64,000 bases of DNA from Diorhabda sublineata (taxonomy: Eukaryota; Arthropoda; Insecta; Coleoptera; Chrysomelidae), in the NCBI RefSeq assembly GCF_026230105.1, contig NC_079484.1, positions 4,665,805 through 4,729,804 on the forward strand, given 5' to 3'. Shown piece after piece: positions 37,601-52,600 of the stretch (positions within the stretch are counted from its first letter, which is position 1; each line of letters starts with the position of its first letter). A program made the translations under genes and the position numbers. Below the pieces are notes generated by a model that saw only the letters and a program-made list of their open reading frames with translations, was not told the DNA's origin and searched no databases.

Positions 37601-40600
37601 AGGGACGGTCTCACCCAGTATCTCCTACGTCTCCTTTGAGCAGCGGTAGCCAAAACAACGCACGCAGCTGCAGCGAGAACCACGTCATCCTTTCGCACCA
37701 TTGTCTCACCTAGAACTGCTGGCTGTGCATGAGCGTTGATAATGGCGAAGTTTTTAACTTTTGTTGATAACAAAACTAGCAGCCAAAGAAAACGTTAATG
37801 ACTTTTGTTATTAACATCAGTTAATAACAAAAATGTTAAAAACTTGTGTTATTAACTCCGGTGTAAACGCGGCTTTAGAATAGCTCTTATTTTTGAAATT
37901 TAATTAATACGAAGAAATACTTTGGAACTGTTACTTTTATCGCTACATGAATAACGAGTAACTATATCTTGTAGTTTATACGAGAATTGCCTTTTAAGTG
38001 TTTACAAAAAGGGAAACAGTAACGAACAAGCTAGAAAAAAAATGTTCAATGTTCAAAGTCTTTCCATTTTAAAGCTGATATTATAGAAACAAGGTTTCGA
38101 AGGTCTTCGAAAGCTTCTTGAGATCACGAGAATCGCTGTCCGCGCATTTTTTATTTCACTGTGGTGAACAAGAAAAAGTCACTAGGTGATAGATTCGGTG
38201 AATACCAATGTGACTTTAATTTGATGTTTTTTTGAGATGATATCCTGAGAGAGATTTTAGACGCGGTCTTATCGACGTTCAATTATGAACTTCGTGTATT
38301 GTTAAGACATTATTGGGAATAAAAGCAGCGGTGACCGCAAGGAAAATATATAAAATTGAAGAGACACAGTTTTAATAGTGGAGATTGGATGGTTGGCGAT
38401 GGTTCCCGTCCAAGTCGTCCACGGGATATGGAGGTTATAAGAGATAACTAACCTAGTACCAGCACTCATACCGATTGTCGGTCTCCTTTGGACAAAAATT
38501 ACCATAAATCGCCATTGAAAATCATTAAGTGAGAACTACAGAAGTTTTCAAATAGTGCCACACAAAATAAACGCCGAAAATCTCCTTGTCTTGTCGAAAG
38601 TTGAACGTTTTATTGGACGATTTGCAACGAAAAATCGATTTATCACAACAACTCGAACATGGAAAATCAGTGGTTAAACAAAGGGCAATTACCATAAGCC
38701 GTCGTAAAAATCGGAAAGTCTTGGTCCGTGTCTGATGAATTTATGAAGATTAAAGGTCGATTTATATATAACAGTGCCGTGTCCGTTCCGTGTCAGTGCC
38801 GTGTCCGGGTATTTTTGATGACATATTTATAAAATACCGAGTTGTAGCAGTGTCTCAAAGCGTGCGTGATCAGTGACTGGGACTGAGAATTTAGATATGG
38901 CGGCTTGAATAGAAGATTTCGCCGTATTGGCGTTATTACTCCTATTTTGTTCCAGATTTGCAATTTATGTTTGGTGTCCAGATATTTTGCATGTCCTGTG
39001 TTATAAATTACCGGGTATTTTCTGACCAATTCGATTAATTTCTTGTCATCTATAAGTTTAGTAAAGAATTTAACGGCAACTAAAAGGAAAATTTTCTTAT
39101 TTGTTTATATGCACGTATGACAAAGAAAACTACAACTGACTAGATTCGCGTTCGCGTCCGTGCGGTCCGCGTCAAGCCCGAGCACCAGCAGTGCCCCAGC
39201 GAAAATATCGGTTCGGATGAATTTCTGTCCGGGCACTGACGGGCCCCGACCGGGAAACGCCAATGTATAAACAGTCTCATAATGATGTAGTCTGTTTTTT
39301 TTCTGTCCGGAAACTTCATAAGACGAAACGGACACGGACTGATATACCTGTATATATAAATCGATCTTTAGTATACTTCGAAATCATTCCGGATGCTAAA
39401 AAATAAACTGCGAAAGTGACACGGAATAAGATCGAATAACTTGGTGGTATTGAACTCCCTATCAAATCCAGCATTTTGTCCGGACTTGCACCGTCAGATT
39501 TCCCAAAGAGATGTTGAAAATACAGTTCGACAATTTTTTGCATCTAATTCCAAAAAAAATGATTTTACCAAGGTCTCAAAGAGCTTGCTGAATGTTGGAT
39601 TAAAAACATACAAACTACATGCACAACTTGCGGTGGTTCTCATCCCGCTTTCCACCCCCGTTGTCTAAAGAGGATGGAAACCTCAAAAGTCCCCAAGGAA
39701 ACTGCCCCAGTCACCCAGGAAAAACCCCAAACTCCAAAAATGTACCTTTGGGAGGAATGCCCTGATACCACCCGACCTCCCACACTCACCCTACACACTC
39801 CTCGTCTATCGTCGGTGTTGCAGGTTTTCTACGATTTCCCTGCAACCTGATGAACCGGTTCTCCAGACAAATGGCCGACGATATGAAATAATGCAGCCGC
39901 AGCTGTACTCGCCCGCCCCCTTTTAAATTTATAATGAACAAAAAAAACACAAAATTTAAAAAAAAAACAAAAAAAGATATATGAAATACCTCAAAAATAA
40001 AAAAAAAACAAATCGAGGAGACCCGTTTTTGCTTACAAGCTCCATTATCATTTTCTTCTGGGCAAAATCTTCCTTCAGAATTAGTTAAGTGAACACAACC
40101 CAACGAAACCACCACAATCCCAGCCCTGCAGAGGAGCCATTCCTATATCAGGGCCTACTCCAACAAACGTCCTCCTTATCCTAGCAAACTCTAACGAACG
40201 AATTTCTCCCTCTCTCACTAACAATTTAATACTTTCTAGGACCGATCCTGGCTAGTCTTAATACTGTCGCTCTGTTTGGAACTCTGGTTGGAAGAGTCGT
40301 TATTAAATTATCAATTAAATGTGACAGTACACCTTTCCAAATTACTTGCAACTCATTAGCCAGTTGTGAGGTTTGGAGAGGCTGTAACCTCAACGTGCCC
40401 AATGCAATTCATGTCTGGTGAACACGTTGGCCATTCTATTCCAATACGTTAGTTTAGAATTCTCGTACAGTGGTGTTTCATTAAATAAAATTACTAAGTA
40501 GTGCCTCCAATATAGAATATGCCACCGCACACACAAAAACCTTCTAAAAATACTAGTGGTGGCCCTCTTTCTCTCCATAACAATATTCACCCATCAAACG

Positions 40601-43600
40601 CAGGTATATAAAGGAAGACGTAATACCTCCAGTCTACTAAGTTTCATATCTGCAGGTACGCAGCTCAGCCGCCAACTTTGGGAGTCCTCACGCTCTCGGA
40701 TCTCGTGCAGGCAATCATTTCCTAATATATTAGAGAAATAAACCTTCCAGTAGCTGGCCTAAAGAAGCAGTGTATATTCTGTTTCTGCTTGCAGTCAGGA
40801 CTGCTAAACGATCTTGAGCACGAGCTGCGTCTTCTTCCGTATGTGTAGATCCCATCTCCATGGCATGCCGAATCCAAGTCCAACACATTCAATCGTATAC
40901 AACCTCTTGAGATATCCCTTCAAGGCTCCAACGTTAAAGGAATATTTTTTATTATTGATAACAATGACGGTAGTAAAGCCAATGAAAGTACATTTTTCAC
41001 CACTTTTACATATTCATTTATCAAAGAGATACAAATTTAAAAAAAGGGAAAGAACATGGAAAAACATTAGCTGTAGATCTATGATTATCTACGTATCCGT
41101 TGCAATTGTTTTAGGAATATCTTTGGGCGCAAAATTTAGAATAATAAAAAATATCCACTTCGATTGTTGCGCATATGCTATTAGAATTTATAAAAAAAAA
41201 TTCTCTAATTGGAAAAAGAGAAAATCCTTGTTTAATATAAAAGCAAGAAGCGAACATCTAGACGAAGGCGAGGTAACTCGCATTTCGCCGCCCCACGGCC
41301 ACTTTGAGGGTCGTATCGGTTGCTCGTTTGCGATCCCTTACAGCCTCAAAGCTGATTATAAACTTTCGTAAATAGAAAATTCGGTTTACTTCACATTTTG
41401 TTTTGAATTACCTTTTTCTAAGTGACTATTTCACTTTATCATCTAGACAATCATGATGTTAAGAGGTGTGAAAAAAATACTGTGAATCGTTTAAAGACAA
41501 AGAATAAAGTTGAGATAGAATTTAAGTAATTTTACTCCAAATTACTGCACTTTGTTATGAATGCACTTATCCCAGCGATGAATCCATGAGTTGAAGCATT
41601 TATAAAAGACTTCTCTCAAATCGGCTCTATAATAACCCTTCTAATTATACCAGAAGTCGTATGGTGCTAAATCTGGTAAGTGAGGGTATGTAGAAAGACT
41701 TTTTACTCCCAAAAACTCGCGAATCAACAGCACAATCAAATTAAATCAGTGGCCAATGTTTCAAGTATTTTTTCCTCCCGCATCGTTTTGCACATTTTCA
41801 TCTGTTTTTCAGGTCTAATTACCTCCCGAACTGTCTTTTAAGTTACTGTTAACAATATAGACAGATTTCAACGTTTCGCAGACTTTTTATGCATTTTTTA
41901 AGCTTGAGACAAAACCTAATGGGTTTTTTCATGACGAAGAAACTATAAGTAGCAGATTGACTCGTCAAAACAAGTTTCAAACTTGTAATTTTTCAGTATT
42001 TACTGTATTTTTTATCATACTTTGTATATGAACATAGATCGTTTGGGAAGTCGTTTTGGCTTTCCAACCGTTCTGCATCTATACTTAGAAGATATTTTGG
42101 GCTGTATCTAAAAGGTGCTATTTTTCTTGGGTTTTTTCCCACTTCCTAAGATGTTAGCACTACTCTTTCGAGCTTTTTGCTGCAACGAGTAGAATACTGC
42201 CGTCTCTATGACTTTCTATCTTCTGAAGACGGTATTTGACTTGTCAGAAGACCGACCACCAGTTTAATGTTCTTTCTGGTCACCTAGAGAAGTATTTCAG
42301 CTTTATCACCTGATGTGGCCATTCGTTCATTGTTGATGTTACATCTCATAAGGCCACAGTAGGGCTCTGGTCCAAATTATAGAGTCGGGGCTCTTTTTTG
42401 GTAAGGCTATCTGCTTCCTCATTACTAGTATACTCGGATGGCTTGGTAACCGCCTCGGAAGGGCGTTCAATAGTTTTCGAAGCCTTCAAGACCTCTTGAC
42501 TATAGGAGAGAGGTTTCTATTCACTTTTGAGCACATAAATTTATCACTATGTCTAAAAAAAAAAATAGTGGGCTGCTCTTCCTAATGATATGGAGAGCTT
42601 ATATTTTAGTCCAAAAATGCCGTATCCACATAGTTGCGCTAACTTGGACCCGTCAGTATACCAAAGAGTTGCATCTTTATTGGCCAATGATTGGCGTTTA
42701 TTGACTACCACTTCGAAAGGGATATCTGTGTTCTTCATGCTGTGCTTTTGGCACTTTAGTTTTCCATTGCCTTATAGCTGTATCAATGTTAGAATTTCGA
42801 CGTGACATGTCAAATACTCTGACTAATTTGTCTGTCTATATTATCCTGTGAGCGCCGCTAAACGCCGTTTTTCATTATTATGGGGATGCAACTTAAGAAG
42901 GGTCTCAAAAACTACAGTGGGGTATGTTGGTATGGCGACGACAACGGCGTTATGAAAACCTAGTTTTTTCAATTTTTACATTTTAATGAATTTGGATATG
43001 TTCCGTTTTATCTTCACGGAAACTATACATTATTAACTGATTTGGAATTTCCGGAACATTAATACAGAAGACACTGTTTTATCTGCTCGTCCCGCTTGAC
43101 AACTTTTTTATATTATTTACTAGTGGTCTTAATTTTTTTATCCTCGACCCACGTTTTCTTGCGCTTACAAATATATTCTAATATCCATCGTAATTGCTTC
43201 GCAAATATCGATTACATCATCTACCTTTTTACCGACATAGATTAATGGGAAATCTCAACATATGCATAAATTTCGTTTGTGCAACAATCTTCTACGATCA
43301 ATGAATGTTATTGCAGTAACAATCCGTTTAAATTTTGGCTTCATCTTTTTTCTTGTTTCTTTTTTGTTTATTCTTTTTCTTGTAAAATTGTAATTAGGGC
43401 CGATCCTCCTCACTACAATGTTAACAGTTCTTTCTAGGTCCTGTGGTGAAATTTTAAGTGAATAATATTTACACTACCGGTCAAAAGTTTGTGCCCACCC
43501 CATAGTTTTCGTGGTACACAACAGATAAAAACAATACGATTTCAATATTTATATTTTAAACAAAATGTACAGACAGATAAGAAACTACAGATTGTTAGGC

Positions 43601-46600
43601 AAGGCGTAAATTGGGACACGTGACTCCTACATATGCTACACGTGCTGCGTGGTGATCCGCATATTGAGACACGCGTTTTCAAATAGGAAACGGCGGGGTT
43701 TAGATTTGATTGGCGGTTCGCGACTAGCCGGCATCAAAAAATTTTTGACAATCGAACTTAAGTTCTGAATCAGAATCGGATGATGCTGAGTAGGAAATGT
43801 TGTTTTGTTCCTAGATGTAGAAGAAATTTAAATCACCTAATGAATTTACTCTAATGGGTCAACTAAAACGAGTGTTATTAACTTTTCTTCTGTCATTTCT
43901 TCACCTCACACGTGCTATTCGTGTCCCAATTTGCGTCTAATTGTTCCAAATCTAAATTTTTGATTCACCGATGTAACCTTTTGCTTTTATTTATTTCGGT
44001 GCACAATTTCGACTGATAATAATCGACTATTTGGTTCCATTCGTTTTGCAGGAAACGGGTTGAGGTCAAGCAATTGCGACGGCCAAATCATCACTTTCGG
44101 TACATTCTTCCTTTTCAATTACTTAAAATAGTCTTTGCACGTACTTGAGATCGTTGTCATGCTGGAAGATAAATTTTTGCCGATCATGTGGTTGTCAGAA
44201 CGTACTACGTTTTCCTTCAATATTTTTTAGCCTTCTTTCTTCGAAGCTTCCGCTGTGTTTTCAGTCGGGATTACATATGGTTTTGACATCCGTTCTTCGT
44301 TCGACCTGCGCACAAATACTCTTCTATTCGATCCAAAAACCTCAAACTTCGACTCATCACTCCATAAAACTCTCTCCCACTTTTCATTCGCCCAATTTTT
44401 AGCTAGCCAACTGCGTTATTATAAGGTGAGCTACTATCTTTGAGCCCGTGAATTTTTGGTCACGTATAATGATCAATACGATAGATTTTTCTTTAGCGGT
44501 TGTGGTTTTTTGAGGCCTCAACGTTTTCTATCTCCAATCTCTTAGTGGATGCCTAGTTTCTTGGTTTTACCAATTTTAAAACTTGCGAGAACGAAAACAA
44601 TTCGTATAGGAACTCCACGATATAAATCTTGGTCCAAAAAGGGCTAACTGAGACTAAACTACGATCATAAACATAACGTGCGCTTGTATGAAGTAAACAA
44701 ATAACGGACGCTATTATTTTTGGTTTGTTCCGACCTCCGATTGGCAATATTAAAATGGAAGTTTATTATTTTGAAATTTAATAAATGGCAAACACTTTTT
44801 CCCGATGGTGAATGTGCATTCATATTTGGAATGGGATTAGAGCGAAACTTTACTGTTGCGAATAGTATGAAAACTTTACAAAAAATATTTTATCAAACCA
44901 CGTTCACACCGGGAACAAACTATGAATAGCATTAGTGTGAAGTTTATCTTAAAATATTTAAAATAATGAAGAAATTCAATCAGTTCTATAAAAAACAAGA
45001 AAAAAAATTAAAATACGTCTTCTTATGTGGTTGGAAATGCTTAAAATTTCTGGACATGATACGCTCCAATTAGCGCCTGCAAAAACTTTTAATTATCAAT
45101 AAAAAGTGAAAAATATGTGCTTAGCTTGTTAAAATTTATCCAATTATTCAACCAAACGGCCTTTAATTTAAAAAAAAATAACCGATTCATAAATATTGTT
45201 ATTAAATAAAACAAACATTAATGAAACATTGTTTAAAAACCCATAATTTCATACAAAAGTTTCGCAACAATTACCTCGTATTAATAAATAATAATTAGTG
45301 TAAATTTTATTTTTAATAAGAAAATTATTCAAGTTCGTTTGTTAAAATAATTTTTATCTTAAAAGAAGTTAAATGCATATGTCATGGACGTCTAGAAGTA
45401 GGTTCGCCGAAAACAATGATTATATAAATTACAAAGCGTGCGTTCCGATTGTTATAAATAGTTTATTACATATTCGTGTACTTCAAACGGTTTCTGGAAT
45501 TATAAATCCCATAAATAATAAGCATGATGTGGTTGGTTTCTAATATTCGCACATTATTCGACGTTATTTGAAATTTCTTCATCTTTTTCTTTTAATGAAA
45601 CCCTGTCCTGTTTACTCCGGAATCTTTAGCTTCCTTATGAGCACTTCATGAGAGAAAAAACTCCAGCTCTTATACCGTATTCTTAGAACTCTTTTCAGTG
45701 GTCTCCGTGTGTTTGGTTTTTGATTTGTTGCCCATTTTGATTAATTGGATTTCATTGATCAGTCTTCTTAGTTGAAAAATGTTCATATTATATTTATCTG
45801 CTGACCAGAATTCTAGTTCTCCATCTGTGTCCCATAATGTAACCTTGGCACTTTCTATGATTCTGTCCATCATAAAATTGAGTTCTTGAATTCTTTGGAC
45901 AGTGCTGTTCTGGTTTCAATCCTCGTTATATGGCCAGTTAATTAATAATATTTTGTTATTTATGATATTGTTTGATACGTCCCTCAACCGTACCTTATCA
46001 AAAGCTACAGTGAGGTCAACAAAAGATTCAAACATAAGCTTGTTGATTGCCGTGTTATGGATATTGCGTCCATAATCGATCTTTTTTGTTTTGTTCTTTC
46101 GAAGTTGGATTTCTTTTATATTGCCATAGTACATTTTCTTCTGGTTTTATTACTTTCCTTTCATTTTTGAGGGTCTTCAAATAATGTAGAGTACGAGAAA
46201 ATACGTTTTAAACACCATAAACATAACAGATTGAGACATGTCGACTGTGGTAAGACCAGGTTTGTGTCAGAGAAAGTACTTGGAAAAAAGGAATTCTAAC
46301 TGTGCCCGCAAGCCGTTTGTTGAAGGATCAAGGATTATATTGAGTAATCAAGTGTTAGTTTTTAAAACAGTAGTTGTAGAAACTATATTTATAAGGAAAC
46401 ATTTGCCATTTCATATTATTGTATATTATATAACTATTTCATTTAAAACAAATCTAAATACTAAGTATAGTATTTAATTCCAACAATAAATTATTTAAAT
46501 GAATAGCATATTCAATACTATCAGCTTCCTCGTCACTTTCTATTTCAAAATAGTCGACAAAATTAATTATAAAAGTGTCAGTTATTGTATTCTGAAATGT

Positions 46601-49600
46601 TCTTTTTCTATAATCGTTTTTTTTTCAACATCTCTGATAACAAAAGATTATTTTTTTTTGGACCAAATATTGTTTTTGGGGTTTCCATGTCTCAAATTTT
46701 AATGCTCAACAGTTTTATAGAAATCGGTATTAATATGTTTGGGTGCAGTTAAGTCAGAAACCAGAAAAATCCATTCTTTATTTTACATTATTCCAGTTTG
46801 ATGATATTATCGACGGCATAAATACAAGAGCCATTTTTTTTCAATCTCCGATCGCTTCGTAAGACGCAGGCGTCAGTCGGCGTTGTGCTATAGTCACGTA
46901 AACATCATTGATGCTCCCGCCAAGAGTGAATTTCGAAGTGTGATTCGATTTTCTACAGGCTAAAGGCCGTAGTGCTGCAGAAATCCATCAGAAAATGAGT
47001 TTTGTGTATGGGGAAAACTTCATGAGTGATGGTGATGCGTGAATTGTATCGAAATCTTAAAGATGGCCATGTACATGATGAAAAGGTCGAAGGACGTAAA
47101 TCTGTCGTTTCAGATGACCTGGTTCAACGAGTTGACAGAATGGTTAAAGAAAACCGAAGATTCACCATTACTGCTTTGTCTACGAAATTTCCAAATTTTT
47201 CAGGTTCTGTTTTGTACTGAACGGTTAGGCTACGAATTCATAGAAAATAGCAGCTATTAAATTTCAATGACTTTTAAAGACAAGATGTTTAATTATGAAG
47301 GTGTAGATGAAATTATTGATTCCGCTGTAAGTAGATTCAGAATTGATTTTTTATTACAATGGTTGACGCCGTGATACAAGATTGAAGCACTTAAATGATT
47401 TAGATCTAGTACTTAGCGAAGACATCGAGTCTTATGAGCATCACGAAGAAACACAACTTTTAGTGCCAAATCTACCAAACTCCATTAAAGACGCCAGTCA
47501 AATGAATTGGAAGATAACTTTCCTCCTAATGTTTACATTGCTGTTAGAATTATGTTGACTATGCCTGTTAGTACAGTTTTCACTGAAAGAACTTTTGGAA
47601 AGTTTATTAAAAATTACTTAAGAAACAATTCGAAGCCTACTACCTGGTTCAACAGTATTCTCAATCGAAGTAGATTTAGCAGCAAAAAACAATTACAAAT
47701 CATTCAGTAAAGCATAAAGCCAAAAAAAGTTATAAAATGAAACCTCTAAATTTATTAGGTAGATCTTGGGAACGAAAATAAAAGGGTCTTGCTGATTAGT
47801 CTACGCTCCGCCACTGTTAGGGTGGAAGCGGATTTTTAGACTCCAATCGTGTCAAATTAAAAAAAAAACACGTTAACGTAGTATAAAGTTTCATAAAAAG
47901 ATAGTTGATTTCTATTTTTTGCGATGTATATTTACATCTATAAAATTAAACTTCAAATTTAATATTAGGTTTATACATCGTTAAAATCAGTAGCTTGTAG
48001 TTATTCCCAAGAGATGTGATTATTAGTCCCTGCGAGGCCATTCAATTACAGCTACACCATTCTAGATCTAGTTCATTGTATTTCGCAAAAAGAGATGTGC
48101 AGTTATTCGAAGAATTTCGTTACATCTAATTAATCTAATTTAAAATTATCCATGGAAATAGTCAATTTTCAACTGAATACTTTCAAATAAGGATCCATTT
48201 ATATTTGCCAAAATGATTTATTGTATTAGATATCGAAAGTTTGTTGATCTTCTTGATATACCTTCCCCATTTTTGGAGTTGTCCATCATCATAGCTATTC
48301 TGATTTTGAATCGTTATATCGTTTTCCCAGGATCCTAAGCCAAGAGATTCTAATAGACCTTTTCCCTACACTTATTCCCTGAATTATTAGCGGTAGGGTA
48401 TCATATTTTGGACCTCTCATGATGAAGCCAAGATATTGAGGTTATTTTCTTTAACCTTTAACTCCTTTTCCGTTTTTCTCGGAACATCTACATTGGTCAC
48501 ATGAACTGTGCATAATATTTCCAGCATCTCACGGTAAGTCCACATCTTGAAAGCTTCTGGTATTCGCTCGCAATATACGTTGAGGTTTCAACCTTCTTCA
48601 CTATACAAGAAAACTGCAATTGAGTATCAATGTACTGAGCTCTAACATCAGATCGCGACTACAGAGAAGTTTCTTTATCCGAATCCTTTTGTGACATTAT
48701 GCAACATGTTTTGTAAATCTACAATGTTTTCGAAGAACTGCGTGGTTTACATTTTTTCTTCTTCATGTACCATCTCCATTTCGCAGGTTGGCTATCATCA
48801 GCTAATTTTACTTTGGAAACTACAGAGAAGTTTCTTGAATAATGAACGGGTTTTTTCGACCCGACTTCTTATTTCTAAACAGTTTGAGAGCTTCAGTTTT
48901 GATGACAATCGTATATTTGGTTTGCTTAACGTTAAGATTCGGACCATATCTTGTAGCGCTCATTCCGCCGTCATCATTTCCGGTGCTTTTAGTGAACATT
49001 TCCTTTGAGTAGAAGTCTAAAAGGAGTGGAGAAAGAGCACACCCATGTCTGATTCTTCGCTCCATTTCTACTACAGTCGTTAGTTTGAACTGAATGCGAA
49101 CAAACACAGTTCTAAGGCTTCTATGAATATTTTGTGACACACTTTATCAAAGGTTTTATTATAATAGACGGCCTTGATATTTTCATTTTTTGATTATCAT
49201 GAATTATTAATGTAACCAAAGTCAAAAATTTAAATTTTATAAAAAATAACTGTTGTTATTTTGTAATTAACATACCCCATCTCTATTAACATCCATAACG
49301 GTAGAATGCAGGTTAATCAGATGCAGAGAACAATAAATACCTACTGTCACATTTTATGTTGCCCAATATGGTTTAGCAGGGATTGCAACTGGACAATACA
49401 TACACGCAATTAGTCGACTAATTACTGTAAAATATAAATATTATCCATTTCAAATGACCATTATCCGCTACGTTGCTATGAAAATGTTGGTTTTGTTGAC
49501 AAGGCCGTTTCGTTTACAGTGATTTTAGAATTAATTTCAAATTCTTTAAATGAAAATGAAAGGTTATAATGATGGTGCCTTTTTAATTTCTTATATTAAG

Positions 49601-52600
49601 ATGAATTAAGGACGATGACAATTAGGAAGTTAAATTGTACGTGTATGTAAAGGTTATACAGAGGTCTATGACCTGTTGAATAAATATCTCTTCGGAATTA
49701 AGAAAAAAAATTTAGTTTACATGTTTACAAGAATGTGATGACAAATATTATGTTTATGAACTGAAATATATACTTGAATTACATTCGTATAAAAAGTACT
49801 TTAGACAGAGTCGAATTCAGGGTCGCTTGTAATGATTTGTGAAAAGAGATTTGACACTTGAATAACATTTACTTATTTTTTTAAGATGAAATAAGTTGAC
49901 GAATAAATATCTTGAGGGTCAAACTGATTTTTTATACCTTTCGATATTAATGCTATTGCTGTTTCTATAAAGTACAGAATCGAGAAATATATTTTCGCAT
50001 TTTTTTTAATATCGTGTTTGAATTGAAGTTTTTTTATTACAAGAAATCAATATTTAGATGATTTCGTTACTGATCCCCCAAGAAAATCAAATTAAAAACA
50101 AGCCAAATATTGAAAAATCAGTATTTCTACTTTAATATAATTTTTTTATTTTCATAGGTTTTCATTTCATGATAATTTCATTATCGAATTTATATTTTTT
50201 TAAAATATAAATACGTGAAATAAACAATTAAAAAGTCAATTTGTGTACTTTTAAGAAAATTCCATACTGTTCTGACCAGCTGACGTCAATAATTCAATAG
50301 GGAATTTGCGTTAATTTTTTTAAATATTTTTAATTCACTCTTTAGATAACTATATCTCGATAAAAAATACAAATTCTGTCAAAAAAGTCAAAATAACTTA
50401 AGGATTATTATTAAGAATATTTAATGATTGAATTAGGGTTATTTTGAACGCAGTTATTTTTGGCAAATCGTACATACATGAGTTGAGCGCGCAGATTATA
50501 TAGGCGGGTGCATTGAGCGCACATTTGCAGGTATAAAGACGGTAATTTCGATCCCTGTATTTACCTTGAAAATAAATAACAATCCAATATACGCAATTTT
50601 TTTATTATTTTGAACCTAATACCAAAAATGCAATTTTTTCTGTCAATTTTTGTTTAATATTTTATATTATATTAAACATTTGCTCATTTTGGAAAATCTG
50701 TGCCCTCGATGCACGTGCGCTCCTCGTACCCCACCACTTTTCGCGGGCTTTGGCTTTCGGTCAATTCCCACGTCCAGTATTTGTTTACTTCAAATGTGAC
50801 AGTTACTTCGACACATTTTAGTTTATAGTATCGATAAAAATCATAGGAAAAATTGAAAAAACGTTCTATAGGCATTGTATTGTACCTATGTTATAAAACT
50901 CTATTAGAAGGAAACCTAATAAAGTTCAGAGACAAGATAAAACCAGGATGAAATATTTGTACGGTTGAGATCATTGACCTCAGCTAATGTATAATCTTGA
51001 TTAAATACAAAATATGCATCACGAGTACCAGAAAAATAAACAGAATCTAAAAACACAAAAATAAACAAAATTTTTGCCACAATCATCACCCTGTTTGGAC
51101 CGTAATAAATCCAGGACGTGTTATTTGACGTCACATCATGAGGCGTTTATTAAATTTGAATTTCGCTCGATTACTTTGCACTTTTTATTAATTATTTCAT
51201 ACAATTGAGAACAAATTGAATGAGGAACTAATGATTTCATGATAATATTGGGACTATAATACCTTTATTCAAAACATTCATATATAATAAAATCATATAA
51301 ATAATAACCCTCGTATATTTATTACCACGAAATGCTTCCCTCTAAGTCTGGCCGTCAAGTTGTTAAATATTCTGAAATCTTCGATTAATAAATTTAATAC
51401 GTCCCATATACCAAGTCCGTCTCTGTCGTCTCTAATGTAAATAGTGAATATTTCATCTACCACTATTACTTTTTTTAAGCGATACGAATATGTGTCATAT
51501 CAGTGTTCACTTGCTACGTAATATTACATAAACTAATTATCAAAAACAAAACTGTATGCTGACCTGCGTGTACCTCATTAAATTCTACTGTGGGTAGGTT
51601 CGACCTCTGAATCTTGCTTGACGGTTCGTTCTAATGTTTCAAGGTCTTCCAGTAATCGTTCAGCAGCAGTCCTTCGTTTCTCGTGAAATTATCACAGTTC
51701 ACCGTATCACATAAATATGGCATTTAAAGAGTGTAAGAACGTGATATCCTGAAAATATCTAAAAATGGATTTCCAAGAGGATTACTATGATTATAATCAA
51801 CCCACATCGACAGCTTTTCCTTATATGACAGTAGACGGCATCTATGATTTTATTATTGTTTACAAACATGGCAACAGTGAGAGTAAAGGTTACTATATAT
51901 ATTCCAACGATGCAATGTATGTACTATGACACGTAAACAATTTTTTTTTGTTTTTGTTGTAGATTTAGACGGTTCCAACAACAGTTTATCCGAAAGAAGA
52001 AAAGCTGGACCACCGGAAAATACTACTGTATATACGGTAAGTGATTTTTATACTTCAATTCAAGGTCGATAAGGGCAACACTGACAACACTGTCGATCGG
52101 CAATGGGGAAACAGTATAATATGAAAGTGAACACGCCCCTTTTAGAGTACCGTAATAGCCCAGTCATTATAGATATAGGGGATTGTAATGCATTCATAAA
52201 TATTACGACAACATTGATAAATACTATTTTGAATATTATTTTGTAATAAATTTTGATTATATTTGTTTTTAGTTGTTAAAATAATACAGATGAATCATTT
52301 ATTTCACAATTTACAGCAATTAATAACCGGATTAGTTATCTATTATCTTAGACACTACTCATAATAAAGTTGAATTAAATTGAGATATACGAGGGTTGTT
52401 TGAAACTCAGTATATTTTTGCATCCGTTGAGAGATTCTCATTAATTTTATTTTTGAAAGACATTACGCCTACGCAAATAAAAGACGGATTAAATACTATG
52501 TACGGGGACACTGTACCATCATTTATGACCATAAACATTTGGGCAGCGGAATTTAAACGTGGCCTTTGACGACGAGAACTCGGATCGGACAAAAACGGCG

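Noticed and set aside
37330..37639. + strand open frames within the Harbinger-like element
   Set aside because: Shadows of the minus-strand transposase fragment.
40814..41371. 185-codon + strand open frame, the longest in the window
   Set aside because: Composition changes along it, it has no family resemblance, no splice context fitting mtd and runs through AT-rich lysine codons; probably chance. The CpG-rich end is noted separately.
50684..51134. Two small minus-strand open frames, one with a hydrophobic segment
   Set aside because: No homology I recognise, no repeated copy in the window, AT-rich context; not enough to call a gene.
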